Of a DNA stretch of 64,000 bases, positions 27,863 through 36,654 are shown one piece after another (the stretch's first letter is position 1; the number at the start of each line of letters is the position of its first letter). The notes below the pieces were generated by a model, which was given only the letters and a program-made list of their open reading frames with translations, made no database searches and was not told the origin of the DNA. Both the position numbers and the translations under genes were made by a program. The stretch is from Aridibaculum aurantiacum (GTDB lineage Bacteria > Bacteroidota > Bacteroidia > Chitinophagales > Chitinophagaceae): positions 253,001 to 317,000 of the forward strand of contig NZ_JAFEWC010000003.1 of the NCBI RefSeq assembly GCF_017355875.1. Direction: 5' to 3'.

Positions 27863-29641
27863 ATGAAGACAATCAAAATAAAGAAAATACTCCTCGTAAC
27901 ACTTTTAGCAGCAAGTATTGTTTCTTGTAAGAAACAGTTTGACCAGCTGCCTGAAACACAGTTGGACGCGTCTCAGATGTACAGGGATGTATACGATGCC
28001 AATGCTGCTGTTATTGGTTTGTACGGCAAGTTCATGAGCCTTTCTGACAGGTATATTGTGCTGAATGAACTGCGTGCCGACCTGATGAAGTTTACCATGA
28101 ATGCTGATGAGAGCCTGCGCCAGTTGAGTACGCATACAGTAAGTGCAGATAATCCTTATGCAAACCCACGCCCGTTCTACGAGCTGATCAATAACTGTAA
28201 TGACGTTCTGAAGAACTTCGTTATCATGCGCCAGAAGAATACTTTGGGTGTAGATGAATTTAACCAGCGTTATTCTGATATAGCTTGCCTGCGTTCGTTC
28301 CTATACCTGCAGTTGGGTATTCACTATGGCCGTGTACCGTACATTACGCAGCCGTTAGAAAACCTGGCTGACCTAAATGATATCAACCGTTTTCCTAAGC
28401 TTGAGCTGCCTCAGCTGATCGACTCATTGGTTGAATTCACTGATGCCATTCCTTTCAAAGGAGATTATCCTCCTGCTGTTGGTGCAGCTATAGGTGCATC
28501 ATTGAACGTAACATTAGATGGTTATCCAACTTCTAAATTCTTCATCAACAAAAGAATTTTATTGGGTGACCTTCACCTATGGAAAGGTGATTACCAGAAA
28601 GCTGCAACTTATTACAGGCAGGTAATGGAAACCGCCACTACAGGTACAGTAAACGATAATTACTATACTCAGTATAAGAATGGTTGGGGTACAGCCAACA
28701 TGTATATCAGTTATGGACGTGCCGGAGATGTAAGTACACTTAATTATGAGAATGGATGGGGATCATGGTTTTTTGCAACAGATGATAGGTTCAATAGAGA
28801 GATAATCTGGGCATTGCCTTATGATAGCAGGTTTAAGCCCGCTAATCCATTGATCAACTTGTTCTCACCAGTTGGTGGAAGTTACCAGGTTACAGCCTCT
28901 GAGGAGATCATGGATAACTGGAACAGGCAACAACAAGCTGCAATGACCGTTTCGTCTTCATTGACAGTGGGTACAGCCGGTATTCCTTTCGATGCACGAA
29001 AACTCATATCAGTAAGGAATGTTTCTGGTCAGCCTACTATCATGAAGTTCATTACTAACTATGTACATCCAGGATCCCTTACCACCATTAACCCGTTCAA
29101 TAAAAATGGTCGTTGGTTCCTTTACAGGCAGGCCCATTTACATCTTCGTTTTGCAGAGGCTGCTAACAGGGCTGGTTATCCTAAACTAGCGTACGCTTTA
29201 TATAACAATGGAATTCCAAATGTGTACCAGTCACCAGCCAATACACCAGATAAAACGATTTGGCAGAATACGCTTGATCTGCCGGCACCATTTAATTTTG
29301 ATGCAAGGAACGGGGAGATACCTTACTACCGTGGCGAATGGTACCGCAACATTGGTATTCGTGCAAGGGCAAACCTGATTAACTATTCTTTAAGTGCTAC
29401 AAGTGTGGCTGATAGTATTAGTCAAAATGAAATCGGCTTGTTAAACGAATCTGCATTAGAGACTGCATTTGAAGGTAATCGCTGGAGTGATCTTTTGAGG
29501 ATTGCTATCAGGAGAAACGATCCATCTGTTATTGCTGATAAAGTTTACGATAGAATGAGAAAAGATGGTGTAGGTGACCCTGCTGCTGTAAGGGCAAAGC
29601 TGATGACCCGTGATTGGTTCCTGCCTTTCAAACTACAATAA
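27863..29641 (+). CDS. SusD/RagB-like surface glycan-binding lipoprotein 2
   Basis: 592 residues, longer than SusD-1. The lipoprotein signal ends SIVSC. The SusD fold is recognisable from DQLPETQLDASQMYRDVYDANAAVIGLYG, the helical SDIACLRSFLYLQLGIHYGRVPYI and the C-terminal LNESALETAFEGNRWSDLLRIAIR motif. The extra length is in the middle (~220-440), where loops shape the glycan site. It is the partner of SusC-2 and the last gene of the operon, followed by a clear terminator. Confidence 0.94.
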   Translation: MKTIKIKKILLVTLLAASIVSCKKQFDQLPETQLDASQMYRDVYDANAAVIGLYGKFMSLSDRYIVLNELRADLMKFTMNADESLRQLSTHTVSADNPYANPRPFYELINNCNDVLKNFVIMRQKNTLGVDEFNQRYSDIACLRSFLYLQLGIHYGRVPYITQPLENLADLNDINRFPKLELPQLIDSLVEFTDAIPFKGDYPPAVGAAIGASLNVTLDGYPTSKFFINKRILLGDLHLWKGDYQKAATYYRQVMETATTGTVNDNYYTQYKNGWGTANMYISYGRAGDVSTLNYENGWGSWFFATDDRFNREIIWALPYDSRFKPANPLINLFSPVGGSYQVTASEEIMDNWNRQQQAAMTVSSSLTVGTAGIPFDARKLISVRNVSGQPTIMKFITNYVHPGSLTTINPFNKNGRWFLYRQAHLHLRFAEAANRAGYPKLAYALYNNGIPNVYQSPANTPDKTIWQNTLDLPAPFNFDARNGEIPYYRGEWYRNIGIRARANLINYSLSATSVADSISQNEIGLLNESALETAFEGNRWSDLLRIAIRRNDPSVIADKVYDRMRKDGVGDPAAVRAKLMTRDWFLPFKLQ

Positions 29642-29668
29642 TTGTTAGCGTTTGTTTTGATAAACTAC

Positions 29669-29699
29669 TCCTGTTTGCCCGTGGTAAACAGGATTTTTT
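29669..29699 (+). terminator. Rho-independent terminator of the FAS1-SusCD operon
   Basis: TCCTGTTT (29669-29676) pairs perfectly with AAACAGGA (29686-29693) around a 9-nt loop and is followed by TTTTTT. It lies 28 bp after the susD-2 stop. Confidence 0.85.
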
Positions 29700-29793
29700 A
29701 TTAGCGCCTGCTTTTGGTGGTTGATGATATTCAAATGCATTTCTACATAACAAACAATAGTCTTATCACTTACATGACCAAATGAAACTATAG

Positions 29794-31896
29794 ATGAAAA
29801 TGAAGAATCTAAATAGCCTTTTACTCGCCATCATAGCATTGGTTAATCTTCAAAGAATAAATGCACAATCTGCAGATCGCTTTTTTCCTAAAGCAGACCT
29901 GATGACCATTGGCTCTTATTATTACCCTGAACAGTGGCCACGGCAATACTGGGAGCGGGATATAAAGAAGATGGCTGAAGTAGGTTTTGATTTTACACAC
30001 TTCGGAGAATTTGCCTGGTCATTCATTGAGCCGGAAGATGGCAAGTTTGATTTCAGCTGGTTGGATGAAGCAGTTGAACTTTCTCATAAGAATGGGATCA
30101 AAGTGATCATGTGTACATCTACACCTACACCACCAGCATGGATGGTGCAAAAGCACCCTGAGATACTGATGGTAAATGCAGAAGGCAGAACCATGCAACA
30201 TGGCTCGCGGCAGCATATATCATGGTCGAGCCCGGTATATAAAAAATACGTAGAACGCATGGTAGAAGCAATAGGAAAACATTATGGTAAAGACACGCGC
30301 ATATGGGGCTGGCAGCTTGACAATGAGCCTTCGCATTACGGGCAATACGATTATAGCCCTGCTGCGCAAATAAGCTTTCGCAAATGGCTGCAGGCAAAGT
30401 ATAAAACTGTTGACAAACTGAATGAAGCATGGGGCACTGCTTTCTGGAGCATACGGTACAACAACTTTGAGCAGGTGCTTATTCCAAATCAAAAAGAACT
30501 GATAGCACAACCAAGTCCCCATGCAGTATTAGACTTCAAACGTTTTTCAGCCGATGAAGCCAATGAATTTCTTGGGCTCCAGTACAACATTTTGCGCAAG
30601 CATATTTTGCCTACGCAATGGATCACAACCAACCTGATGCCTGAGCACGTAGAGGTTGATCCAACCAGGATTAATAGCCTCGATTTTGTTACCTACACTA
30701 AATATTTGGTTGCAGGCTACGACAAAGGCACCGGCCCGCAAGGTTTTAGAATGGGCTCTGCCACCAGTATTGCTTTTGCTAACGACCTGTTCCGCTCGTT
30801 GAATGGAACAACAGGGGTAATGGAGCTGCAACCGGGACAGGTTAACTGGGGTAAGTTCAATGCACAACCACTTCCCGGTGCAGTGCGTATGTGGATCTGG
30901 CACGCCTTCGCCGGAGGCAATAAGTTCGTATGTAACTATCGTTTCAAGCAACCGCTTACCGGTGGTGAACAATACCACTATGGAATCATAGGAACTGATG
31001 GTGTTACGCCTAGTACAAGTGGGTTGGAGTATATAAAAGTTATCAACGAAATCAACACGCTGAAGAAGCATTACGATGCCAATGCTACCATGCCACCAGC
31101 TTATAAAAAAAGGTGGACAGCTGTTTTATATAACCCGGACAACAGGTGGGAAATGGACAACCAGCCGCAGACAAATCAATGGGATTTTATGGCTCACCTG
31201 AAGCGGTATTATGTCGCACTCAAACAATTTGGTGCACCTGTTGATGTGATCACAGAAGAGAAGGATTTTTCAAATTATCCTGTTATGGTAGCGCCGGCTT
31301 ATCAACTGCTGGATGCAAACCTTGTCGCTCGTTGGAAGCAATATGTGCAGAATGGTGGTCACCTTGTTTTATCAAGCCGCACCGGGCAAAAAGACAGGAC
31401 AGGAAAGCTTTGGGAAATGAAATGGGCTGAACCTATCTATGATTTGATTGGAGCTAAAGTTTCTTTTTATGACCTGTTGCCTGATAGTGTACAGGGAACT
31501 ATCAAAGCTGGTACGGCAAACTATAAATGGAACAACTGGGCAGATGTGCTAGAGCCTATGGCAGGTACAGAAACATGGGCTACCTATACCAATCAATATT
31601 ATGCAGGTAAAGTGGCTGTAACGCATCGCAAGATGGGTAGAGGAACAGTTACTTATGTGGGTCCTGATACCGATGATGGCGCCCTTGAAAAAGCTGTTCT
31701 TGCAAGGGTATATATGCAGGCCGGAATTGCTATAGAAGATTATCCTGAAGGTGTGATGGTAGATTGGCGTGATGGCTTTTGGGTAGGCGTTAATTATTCA
31801 GGTGCTGCTTATAATGTGGCCATGCCAGCCAAAGGCAAAGTCCTCATTGGAAGTAAAACAATGCAGCCTGCAAGCGTGGTTGTTTGGAAGGATTAA
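29794..31896 (+). CDS. GH42 beta-galactosidase, secreted
   Basis: 700 residues. A signal peptide (to RINAQ) is followed by the GH42 barrel (~33-400) with YYPEQWPRQYWERDI, GEFAWSFIEPEDGKFDF and the acid/base Glu178 in WQLDNEPS. The nucleophile is Glu344 in GVMELQPGQVNW. The trimerisation-like domain (~415-620) and a C-terminal beta domain follow. GH42 enzymes hydrolyse beta-1,4- or beta-1,3-galactooligosaccharides, here most likely galactan side chains of RG-I. Most GH42 proteins are cytoplasmic, so the export signal is notable but common in Bacteroidota PULs. No CAGGAY repeat precedes it, and a terminator separates it from the SusCD operon, so its promoter is separate. Confidence 0.93.
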   Translation: MKMKNLNSLLLAIIALVNLQRINAQSADRFFPKADLMTIGSYYYPEQWPRQYWERDIKKMAEVGFDFTHFGEFAWSFIEPEDGKFDFSWLDEAVELSHKNGIKVIMCTSTPTPPAWMVQKHPEILMVNAEGRTMQHGSRQHISWSSPVYKKYVERMVEAIGKHYGKDTRIWGWQLDNEPSHYGQYDYSPAAQISFRKWLQAKYKTVDKLNEAWGTAFWSIRYNNFEQVLIPNQKELIAQPSPHAVLDFKRFSADEANEFLGLQYNILRKHILPTQWITTNLMPEHVEVDPTRINSLDFVTYTKYLVAGYDKGTGPQGFRMGSATSIAFANDLFRSLNGTTGVMELQPGQVNWGKFNAQPLPGAVRMWIWHAFAGGNKFVCNYRFKQPLTGGEQYHYGIIGTDGVTPSTSGLEYIKVINEINTLKKHYDANATMPPAYKKRWTAVLYNPDNRWEMDNQPQTNQWDFMAHLKRYYVALKQFGAPVDVITEEKDFSNYPVMVAPAYQLLDANLVARWKQYVQNGGHLVLSSRTGQKDRTGKLWEMKWAEPIYDLIGAKVSFYDLLPDSVQGTIKAGTANYKWNNWADVLEPMAGTETWATYTNQYYAGKVAVTHRKMGRGTVTYVGPDTDDGALEKAVLARVYMQAGIAIEDYPEGVMVDWRDGFWVGVNYSGAAYNVAMPAKGKVLIGSKTMQPASVVVWKD

Positions 31897-31906
31897 TTTA
31901 TACTAC

Positions 31907-32129
31907 ACTACGGTAGTCTTTGACACTAGGTATTCTTAAAAAACTACCGTAGTATTTGGCTACGAATAGTGCCCCGTAGGGGCAACAGGTAGGTAGCAAA
32001 CAATAAATAATAAACCTTCTTGCTCCGTAGGAGCAAATGGTGCTTGTTGATTTTCACCGAGCTATATGAAACTACGGTAGTCTTTAAAATTTGAACTACA
32101 CTACGGTAGTCTTAGAGACTACCGTAGTG
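31907..32129. repeat. Cluster of ACTACGGTAGT hairpins between convergent genes
   Basis: Five copies of ACTACGGTAGT or its complement occur at 31907, 31943, 32071, 32100 and 32118. The last two form a perfect 14-bp stem with a 3-nt loop (32099-32112 / 32116-32129). The first two also pair, across a 25-nt loop. Lying between the convergent GH42 and PL22 genes, they may act as bidirectional terminators. The repeat extends past the stem with TCTTT in three copies. Confidence 0.75.
31970..32036 (+). repeat. Two REP-like palindromes (CCGTAGG core)
   Basis: TGCCCCGTAGGGGCA (31970-31984) and TTGCTCCGTAGGAGCAA (32020-32036) share the NNCCGTAGGNN core and ~50-bp spacing. The GGTAGGTAG or TGGTGC tail seen after palindromes at 42.0, 60.7 and 61.4-61.8 kb is present here too. 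Stem bases differ between copies but keep complementarity. Confidence 0.75.
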
Positions 32130-32142
32130 GTTTAATTCAGCA

Positions 32143-33582
32143 CTACTTCCGCTTCAGCCATTTCTTCGGCACATGAACAATACAAATATTCATCGATTTA
32201 TTATCAGCTGAAAGCATGGCTGATTGTATCTGGATCTTTGTTCCATCAGGACTGAAAGTAGGATGCGGGTGATCGGATGCTGTTACTTTATGACCAGCAG
32301 TAAGCATAATCATTTCTCTTGTCTTGCGATCTATCAGGTAAATTCTTCTTGAGAAATCATCACCCACTGCAAAGCGGCCATCATGCGAACCATGCACATG
32401 CCATAGACCACTGCCAGAAGGTGTTTGCGCGGCTATTGTCATTTCTCTTGTTCTTAAGTTTACAATGGCTAAGCCTGTAGGCTTTTCACGTGTACCCGAT
32501 GGACCCCATGCGGCTTCCTGCCCTGGATTAGCTCCTGATACCGGAGTGCCTGCTGCATTAACACCTGTATTCTCTGTTCCCGGTATTTTACGATGACCCA
32601 TGATAGCCATTGCTACTTCATCTTTTGTAATAACAGCTTCGTGTGTTACCCACTCGTATTCTGCTTCTGGATATAAAGGACGAAGTCCTGTTCCATCAGA
32701 TTTTACAGTCCATGTACGTTGTGGCGATTTGCCGCCTGTTTCCCAGCAAAAGACGATCTCACCCGGCTCCCAGGGATTGGTTTGAATATGCCCCACCTGG
32801 AATGGCACCGACACCACATGTTTAATAGCACCGGTTTTTATATTCATAGCAGCTATACCCGATGGACCTGCGCCCATATTACGTGGCCCAAAGTTGCTTT
32901 CCAGTTTTACATCAGCAGGTAAATGTCGTGCTGCTTCCTGTGTGCCTATTCTAAAGTAAGCCCATTCTTCATCTCCATCCAAAGCCATATCGCCACCAGC
33001 GCCCATAGAGGCTGGAGTAGTGCCGCAAACACGTTGATACACGCTTGCATCCTGCATCTTTCCAGACTTGCTGTCAGCAAATACTTTTGCAAGATCTACT
33101 TCAATGATCTGTACCGGTACACCAGGGAAGGAGCGGCGGCGCATCGTGTCATTTTCATTCCTGGCTGAGTCTTGTAGTGGAGCAGCTTCACGCATACGGC
33201 GTATAGTAGTATCTCTTGGCGGTGTTCTCATGAAATACAGCTTCATGGAATTTCTTGCAATGTTCAGCATGCCTGTATAGCCTCCTTCACTTACCTGCAC
33301 CATCACGCCAGTTTTCTCATTTACTGCCATTGCTTCGCCGCGCACCCTGCTGCTTCTAAAAATCAGCCATTCACCATCAGCCGTCCATTGGTTGTGCGTT
33401 GGATATATTTTAGCATCACCACCTTGCGAGGATGTGAGAAAGGTAAGACGAGCGCCTGTTACAGGATCTTTTATCACTTTTCGTTCAGAGGGAAATCTTT
33501 TACCTATCTGTGCTGATGATGAAATAGTGAACAGCAAAATGCAGCAAGCAGTAGCTATGGAATAGAAGCGTGAAAATTTCAT
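32143..33582 (-). CDS. PL22 oligogalacturonate lyase
   Basis: 479 residues. A signal peptide (ending SSSAQ) leads into a beta-propeller of the oligogalacturonide lyase family. Visible segments are FPSERKVIKDPVTGARLTFLT, THNQWTADGEWLIFRSSR, GHIQTNPWEPGEIVFCWETGG, WVTHEAVITKDEVAMAIMGHRKIPG, LWHVHGSHDGRFAVGDDFSRRIYLI and ASDHPHPTFSPDGTKIQIQS. The conserved His residues in these motifs match the Mn-dependent active site of PL22. It splits short, often unsaturated, galacturonate oligomers to monomers. The protein is about 90 residues longer than cytoplasmic PL22 enzymes, because of the signal peptide and an insert near 120-150 (arginine-rich DTTIRRMREAAPLQ). It is divergent from the GH28 operon. 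Confidence 0.88.
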   Translation of the reverse strand: MKFSRFYSIATACCILLFTISSSAQIGKRFPSERKVIKDPVTGARLTFLTSSQGGDAKIYPTHNQWTADGEWLIFRSSRVRGEAMAVNEKTGVMVQVSEGGYTGMLNIARNSMKLYFMRTPPRDTTIRRMREAAPLQDSARNENDTMRRRSFPGVPVQIIEVDLAKVFADSKSGKMQDASVYQRVCGTTPASMGAGGDMALDGDEEWAYFRIGTQEAARHLPADVKLESNFGPRNMGAGPSGIAAMNIKTGAIKHVVSVPFQVGHIQTNPWEPGEIVFCWETGGKSPQRTWTVKSDGTGLRPLYPEAEYEWVTHEAVITKDEVAMAIMGHRKIPGTENTGVNAAGTPVSGANPGQEAAWGPSGTREKPTGLAIVNLRTREMTIAAQTPSGSGLWHVHGSHDGRFAVGDDFSRRIYLIDRKTREMIMLTAGHKVTASDHPHPTFSPDGTKIQIQSAMLSADNKSMNICIVHVPKKWLKRK

Positions 33583-33609
33583 ATGGCAATGATTAAAATG
33601 AGATCAATT

Positions 33610-33654
33610 GCATGATACGGTGTTCATATTTATAAAGCATCCTGCTGCATCCTG
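33610..33654 (-). promoter_or_regulatory. CAGGAY direct-repeat promoter, site 4 (PL22)
   Basis: On the minus strand CAGGATGCAGCAGGAT spans 33654-33639. The -7-like TATCATGC starts 22 nt after the second unit (33617-33610). The leader to the PL22 ATG would be about 20 nt. The divergent GH28 gene has no second copy, only a possible TAGTTTCG at 33684. Confidence 0.65.
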
Positions 33655-33710
33655 AGATGGCCTGCTTTCCATTTTGCTTTAAGTAGTTTCGCCTAAACAA
33701 GAATTGCCAG

Positions 33711-35300
33711 ATGAAGAAACCTTTCATTCAAGTAGTGTTGCTGTTGCTAGCAGTATTCTCTTTATCTACTCTATCAGCACAACAACAAAGTTCATTTCAA
33801 AACATTCGTTCTTATGGTGCAGTAGGTGATGGTAAAACACTAGATACAAAAGCCATCAATGATGCGATAGAAGCAGCTGTGAAAGCAGGCGGAGGTACAG
33901 TGTTTTTTCCTGCAGGAAAATATCTCAGTTATTCCATTCGGCTTAAAAGCAACATCTCTTTATACCTCGACCAGGGCAGTACTATAATAGCAGCAGACTC
34001 AAGTGATGGTGGAAGGTACGATGCACCTGATCCCGGGCCGGGCAATAAGTATCAGGACTATGGACACAGCCATTGGCACAACAGCCTAATATGGGGCGAG
34101 AACCTGGAGAATGTTTCTATACTGGGACCTGGCACAATCTGGGGTAAAGGGCTTAGCCGTGGTTTTTACAGGAATGAAGGTTGGGAAAAAATAGGCGTGA
34201 ACGCAGGTGTATTCATGTGGGAGGGAGGCGCTAATAAAGCCATTGCTTTAAAGCTTTGCCGCAACGTGATCATGAAAGATTTTACCATACTGAATGGCGG
34301 ACATTTTGGTATACTGGCAACCGGTGTAGATAATCTTACCATTGATAACTTGAAGATGGATACCAACCGCGATGGTATAGATATAGACTGTTGCCAGAAC
34401 GTTCGTGTTTCCAACTGCACCATAAATTCACCTTATGATGATGCAATATGTTTGAAAAGTTCTTTTGCACTTGGATATGCACGTCCTACACAAAATGTTA
34501 CCATCACCAATTGCCAGGTAAGTGGATATGATTTGGGAACGCTGCACAATGGTACATACCAGCGCAAGCAATTCAACCAGGTGCCCGACCAGGAAGGACC
34601 AACAGGTCGTATAAAATTTGGAACTGAATCAAATGGAGGATTTAAGAACATCACGATCTCCAACTGCGTGTTTGATTATTGCCGCGGTCTTGCATTGGAA
34701 ACAGTAGATGGAGGTTTACTGGAAGATGTAACCATTACCAACATCACCATGCGCGATATCGTAAATTCGCCTTTCTTTTTACGATTAGGTGGTAGAATGC
34801 GTGGACCAAAAGGTGTAGCCATAGGTAAGCTTCGCAGGGTAATGATCAGCAACGTAGTTGTACACAATGCAGACTCTCATTTTTCTACACTAATTTCTGG
34901 TTTGCCAAACAATGAAATAGAAGATGTAAAATTCAATAACATCCGGATTTACTACAGGCCTATTGACTCTCCTGCACATACTATTCAAACAACAGTACCT
35001 GAGTACGAGAGGAGCTATCCTGAGCCGCAAAAATTTGGTGTGCTACCTGCATATGGTTTCTTCATTCGCCATGTAAAAAATATAGAACTGAATAATGTAG
35101 AGATCTCTTTTTTAGGAAAAGAAACACGTGCTGCCTTCATTATGGATGATGTGAATGGCGCTTCGTTATTCAATGTAAAAGCACAGAAGGCAGGCAATGC
35201 TCCGTTGTTCAACCTAAAAAATGTACAGCAGTTGCAACTGGATAAGGTGAAGGGAATCCCTAACAGGATCATTACAAAAACCGACAAGCTAACCTTCTAA
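33711..35300 (+). CDS. GH28 family glycosidase (polygalacturonase-like), secreted
   Basis: 529 residues. A signal peptide (ending TLSAQ) precedes a right-handed parallel beta-helix. GH28 landmarks are present: the pectate-lyase-3-like start (IRSYGAVGDGKTLDTKAINDAIEAA), TNRDGIDIDCCQNV and SPYDDAICLKSS, which carries the DD pair. The usual GHG motif is replaced by GTESNGG, and the RIK motif by LALETVDGG. Loss of the RIK lysine suggests a substrate other than plain polygalacturonate, such as an RG-I or substituted oligomer. It is the first gene of a three-gene run with DUF4861 and CBM9-PKD proteins. Confidence 0.86.
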   Translation: MKKPFIQVVLLLLAVFSLSTLSAQQQSSFQNIRSYGAVGDGKTLDTKAINDAIEAAVKAGGGTVFFPAGKYLSYSIRLKSNISLYLDQGSTIIAADSSDGGRYDAPDPGPGNKYQDYGHSHWHNSLIWGENLENVSILGPGTIWGKGLSRGFYRNEGWEKIGVNAGVFMWEGGANKAIALKLCRNVIMKDFTILNGGHFGILATGVDNLTIDNLKMDTNRDGIDIDCCQNVRVSNCTINSPYDDAICLKSSFALGYARPTQNVTITNCQVSGYDLGTLHNGTYQRKQFNQVPDQEGPTGRIKFGTESNGGFKNITISNCVFDYCRGLALETVDGGLLEDVTITNITMRDIVNSPFFLRLGGRMRGPKGVAIGKLRRVMISNVVVHNADSHFSTLISGLPNNEIEDVKFNNIRIYYRPIDSPAHTIQTTVPEYERSYPEPQKFGVLPAYGFFIRHVKNIELNNVEISFLGKETRAAFIMDDVNGASLFNVKAQKAGNAPLFNLKNVQQLQLDKVKGIPNRIITKTDKLTF

Positions 35301-35309
35301 ATATTTTAC

Positions 35310-36605
35310 ATGCTGAAAGCATTTTCTATTGGTTTGATTACAACGGTCACATTGTTGATTGGTTGCACTGGTAGCCGCATAAACAGCAGCCAACAGGTAC
35401 AAAGGATCGTTGTCAGTAATTCCTCTTCCATTGCTTTGGTTGATAAACCAGTGGCCGTTAACAGGGCCAGCTTACGTAATGTTTCTGCAGGACAATTCCC
35501 GCTGTTGTTATCAGCTGCAAAAGATACCATTCCCGTACAACTGGACGACGTGGATGGAGACAATCAATGGGATGAATTGTTTTTCGTAGCGAATCTTCCG
35601 GCTAACAGCAGCACTACTTTCACATTGCAATGGACGGGAGTGCAGCCGGTTTATAAGCCACGTACAAGTGTACGCTTTGGAAAACGCATGAAAGCAACAG
35701 AGCCTGTTCAACCTGCTTCAAGCGAAGTAGTGCATAGACGCGATCTGCCAAAGAGCATCGGCTTCCAGCGTTATCAAACAGATGGTCCTACATGGGAGAA
35801 TGATAAAGTAGGTTTTCGCCACTACCTGGACGGAAGAAATGCGAAAGATGTATTTGGAAAATTGGTACCTGAAATTTCGCCAGAGGATGTAGGCATCAAT
35901 GCAAAGGGTGAAGTAGAAGACAATTACCATGTAATGGAAAAGTGGGGGAGAGATATACTGGCTGTAGGCAACTCTGTTGGTATAGGTGGTGTTGCTTTGG
36001 TTCAAGGCGACCAGTTGTTTCGCTTGGGTGTAACTGTTGATGATTCAGTAAATAATGTGGCGCAAACGCATTTCAATATCCTTACCGAAGGCCCTGTACG
36101 ATCTATGATGAAGTTCAGGTACGAACATTGGACACCTGCAGCAGGCAGGCATTATGACCTGCAGGAAACAGTGAGCATAACGCCTGGCATGTACGCCTAT
36201 AAGAATACGGTTGTTGTATCCAACTTAGAAGGTGGTGAAGAGTTAGGAATAGGTATAGTGAAGATCAACACTGGGAAGGATCCATTGGTAGTGCCTGTTG
36301 GTAATGATTGGGTGGCGCTGGTTTCGCATGATAAGCATAGCTACAACAAAGAGTGGTGGCTCGGCCTTGCGCTTATTGTACCTGCCAAGGCTTATAATGG
36401 ATTTATACGTGCTCCAAAGACGGGTAAACTATCCAATACATTTTTAGCGAAATTGAAAGTGACCAATGGAGCGCCAGTTACTTATTATTCAGTTGCAGGC
36501 TGGGAGCTAAGCGACGCAGGTTTTAAAGAAGAAGCATATTTTAAGAACTACGTGGTGCAATTAGCACAACAGCTAGCTGCTGAAATAAAAGTTTCAGTTA
36601 AGTAA
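35310..36605 (+). CDS. DUF4861 family lipoprotein
   Basis: 431 residues. A lipoprotein signal (MLKAFSIGLITTVTLLIGC) is followed by a single long domain recognisable as DUF4861: WDELFFVANLPANSSTTFTLQW, IGFQRYQTDGPTWENDKVGFRHYLDGRNAKDVFGK and EDNYHVMEKWGRDILAVGNSVGIGG. The fold resembles the beta-sandwich of large sugar-binding domains. Many members sit next to GH28 and GH105 genes in pectin loci, so an accessory or catalytic role on unsaturated uronides is plausible but unproven. It starts 9 bp after the GH28 stop, so the two are cotranscribed. Confidence 0.82.
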   Translation: MLKAFSIGLITTVTLLIGCTGSRINSSQQVQRIVVSNSSSIALVDKPVAVNRASLRNVSAGQFPLLLSAAKDTIPVQLDDVDGDNQWDELFFVANLPANSSTTFTLQWTGVQPVYKPRTSVRFGKRMKATEPVQPASSEVVHRRDLPKSIGFQRYQTDGPTWENDKVGFRHYLDGRNAKDVFGKLVPEISPEDVGINAKGEVEDNYHVMEKWGRDILAVGNSVGIGGVALVQGDQLFRLGVTVDDSVNNVAQTHFNILTEGPVRSMMKFRYEHWTPAAGRHYDLQETVSITPGMYAYKNTVVVSNLEGGEELGIGIVKINTGKDPLVVPVGNDWVALVSHDKHSYNKEWWLGLALIVPAKAYNGFIRAPKTGKLSNTFLAKLKVTNGAPVTYYSVAGWELSDAGFKEEAYFKNYVVQLAQQLAAEIKVSVK

Positions 36606-36654
36606 ATAAGCTGTTACTTTTCCTACACTAGTTGATCATCTCTTATAGCACATC

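Noticed and set aside
35306-35563. Antisense ORF over the start of the DUF4861 gene
   Set aside because: It overlaps a real gene in the opposite strand, and its composition looks like a complement shadow.
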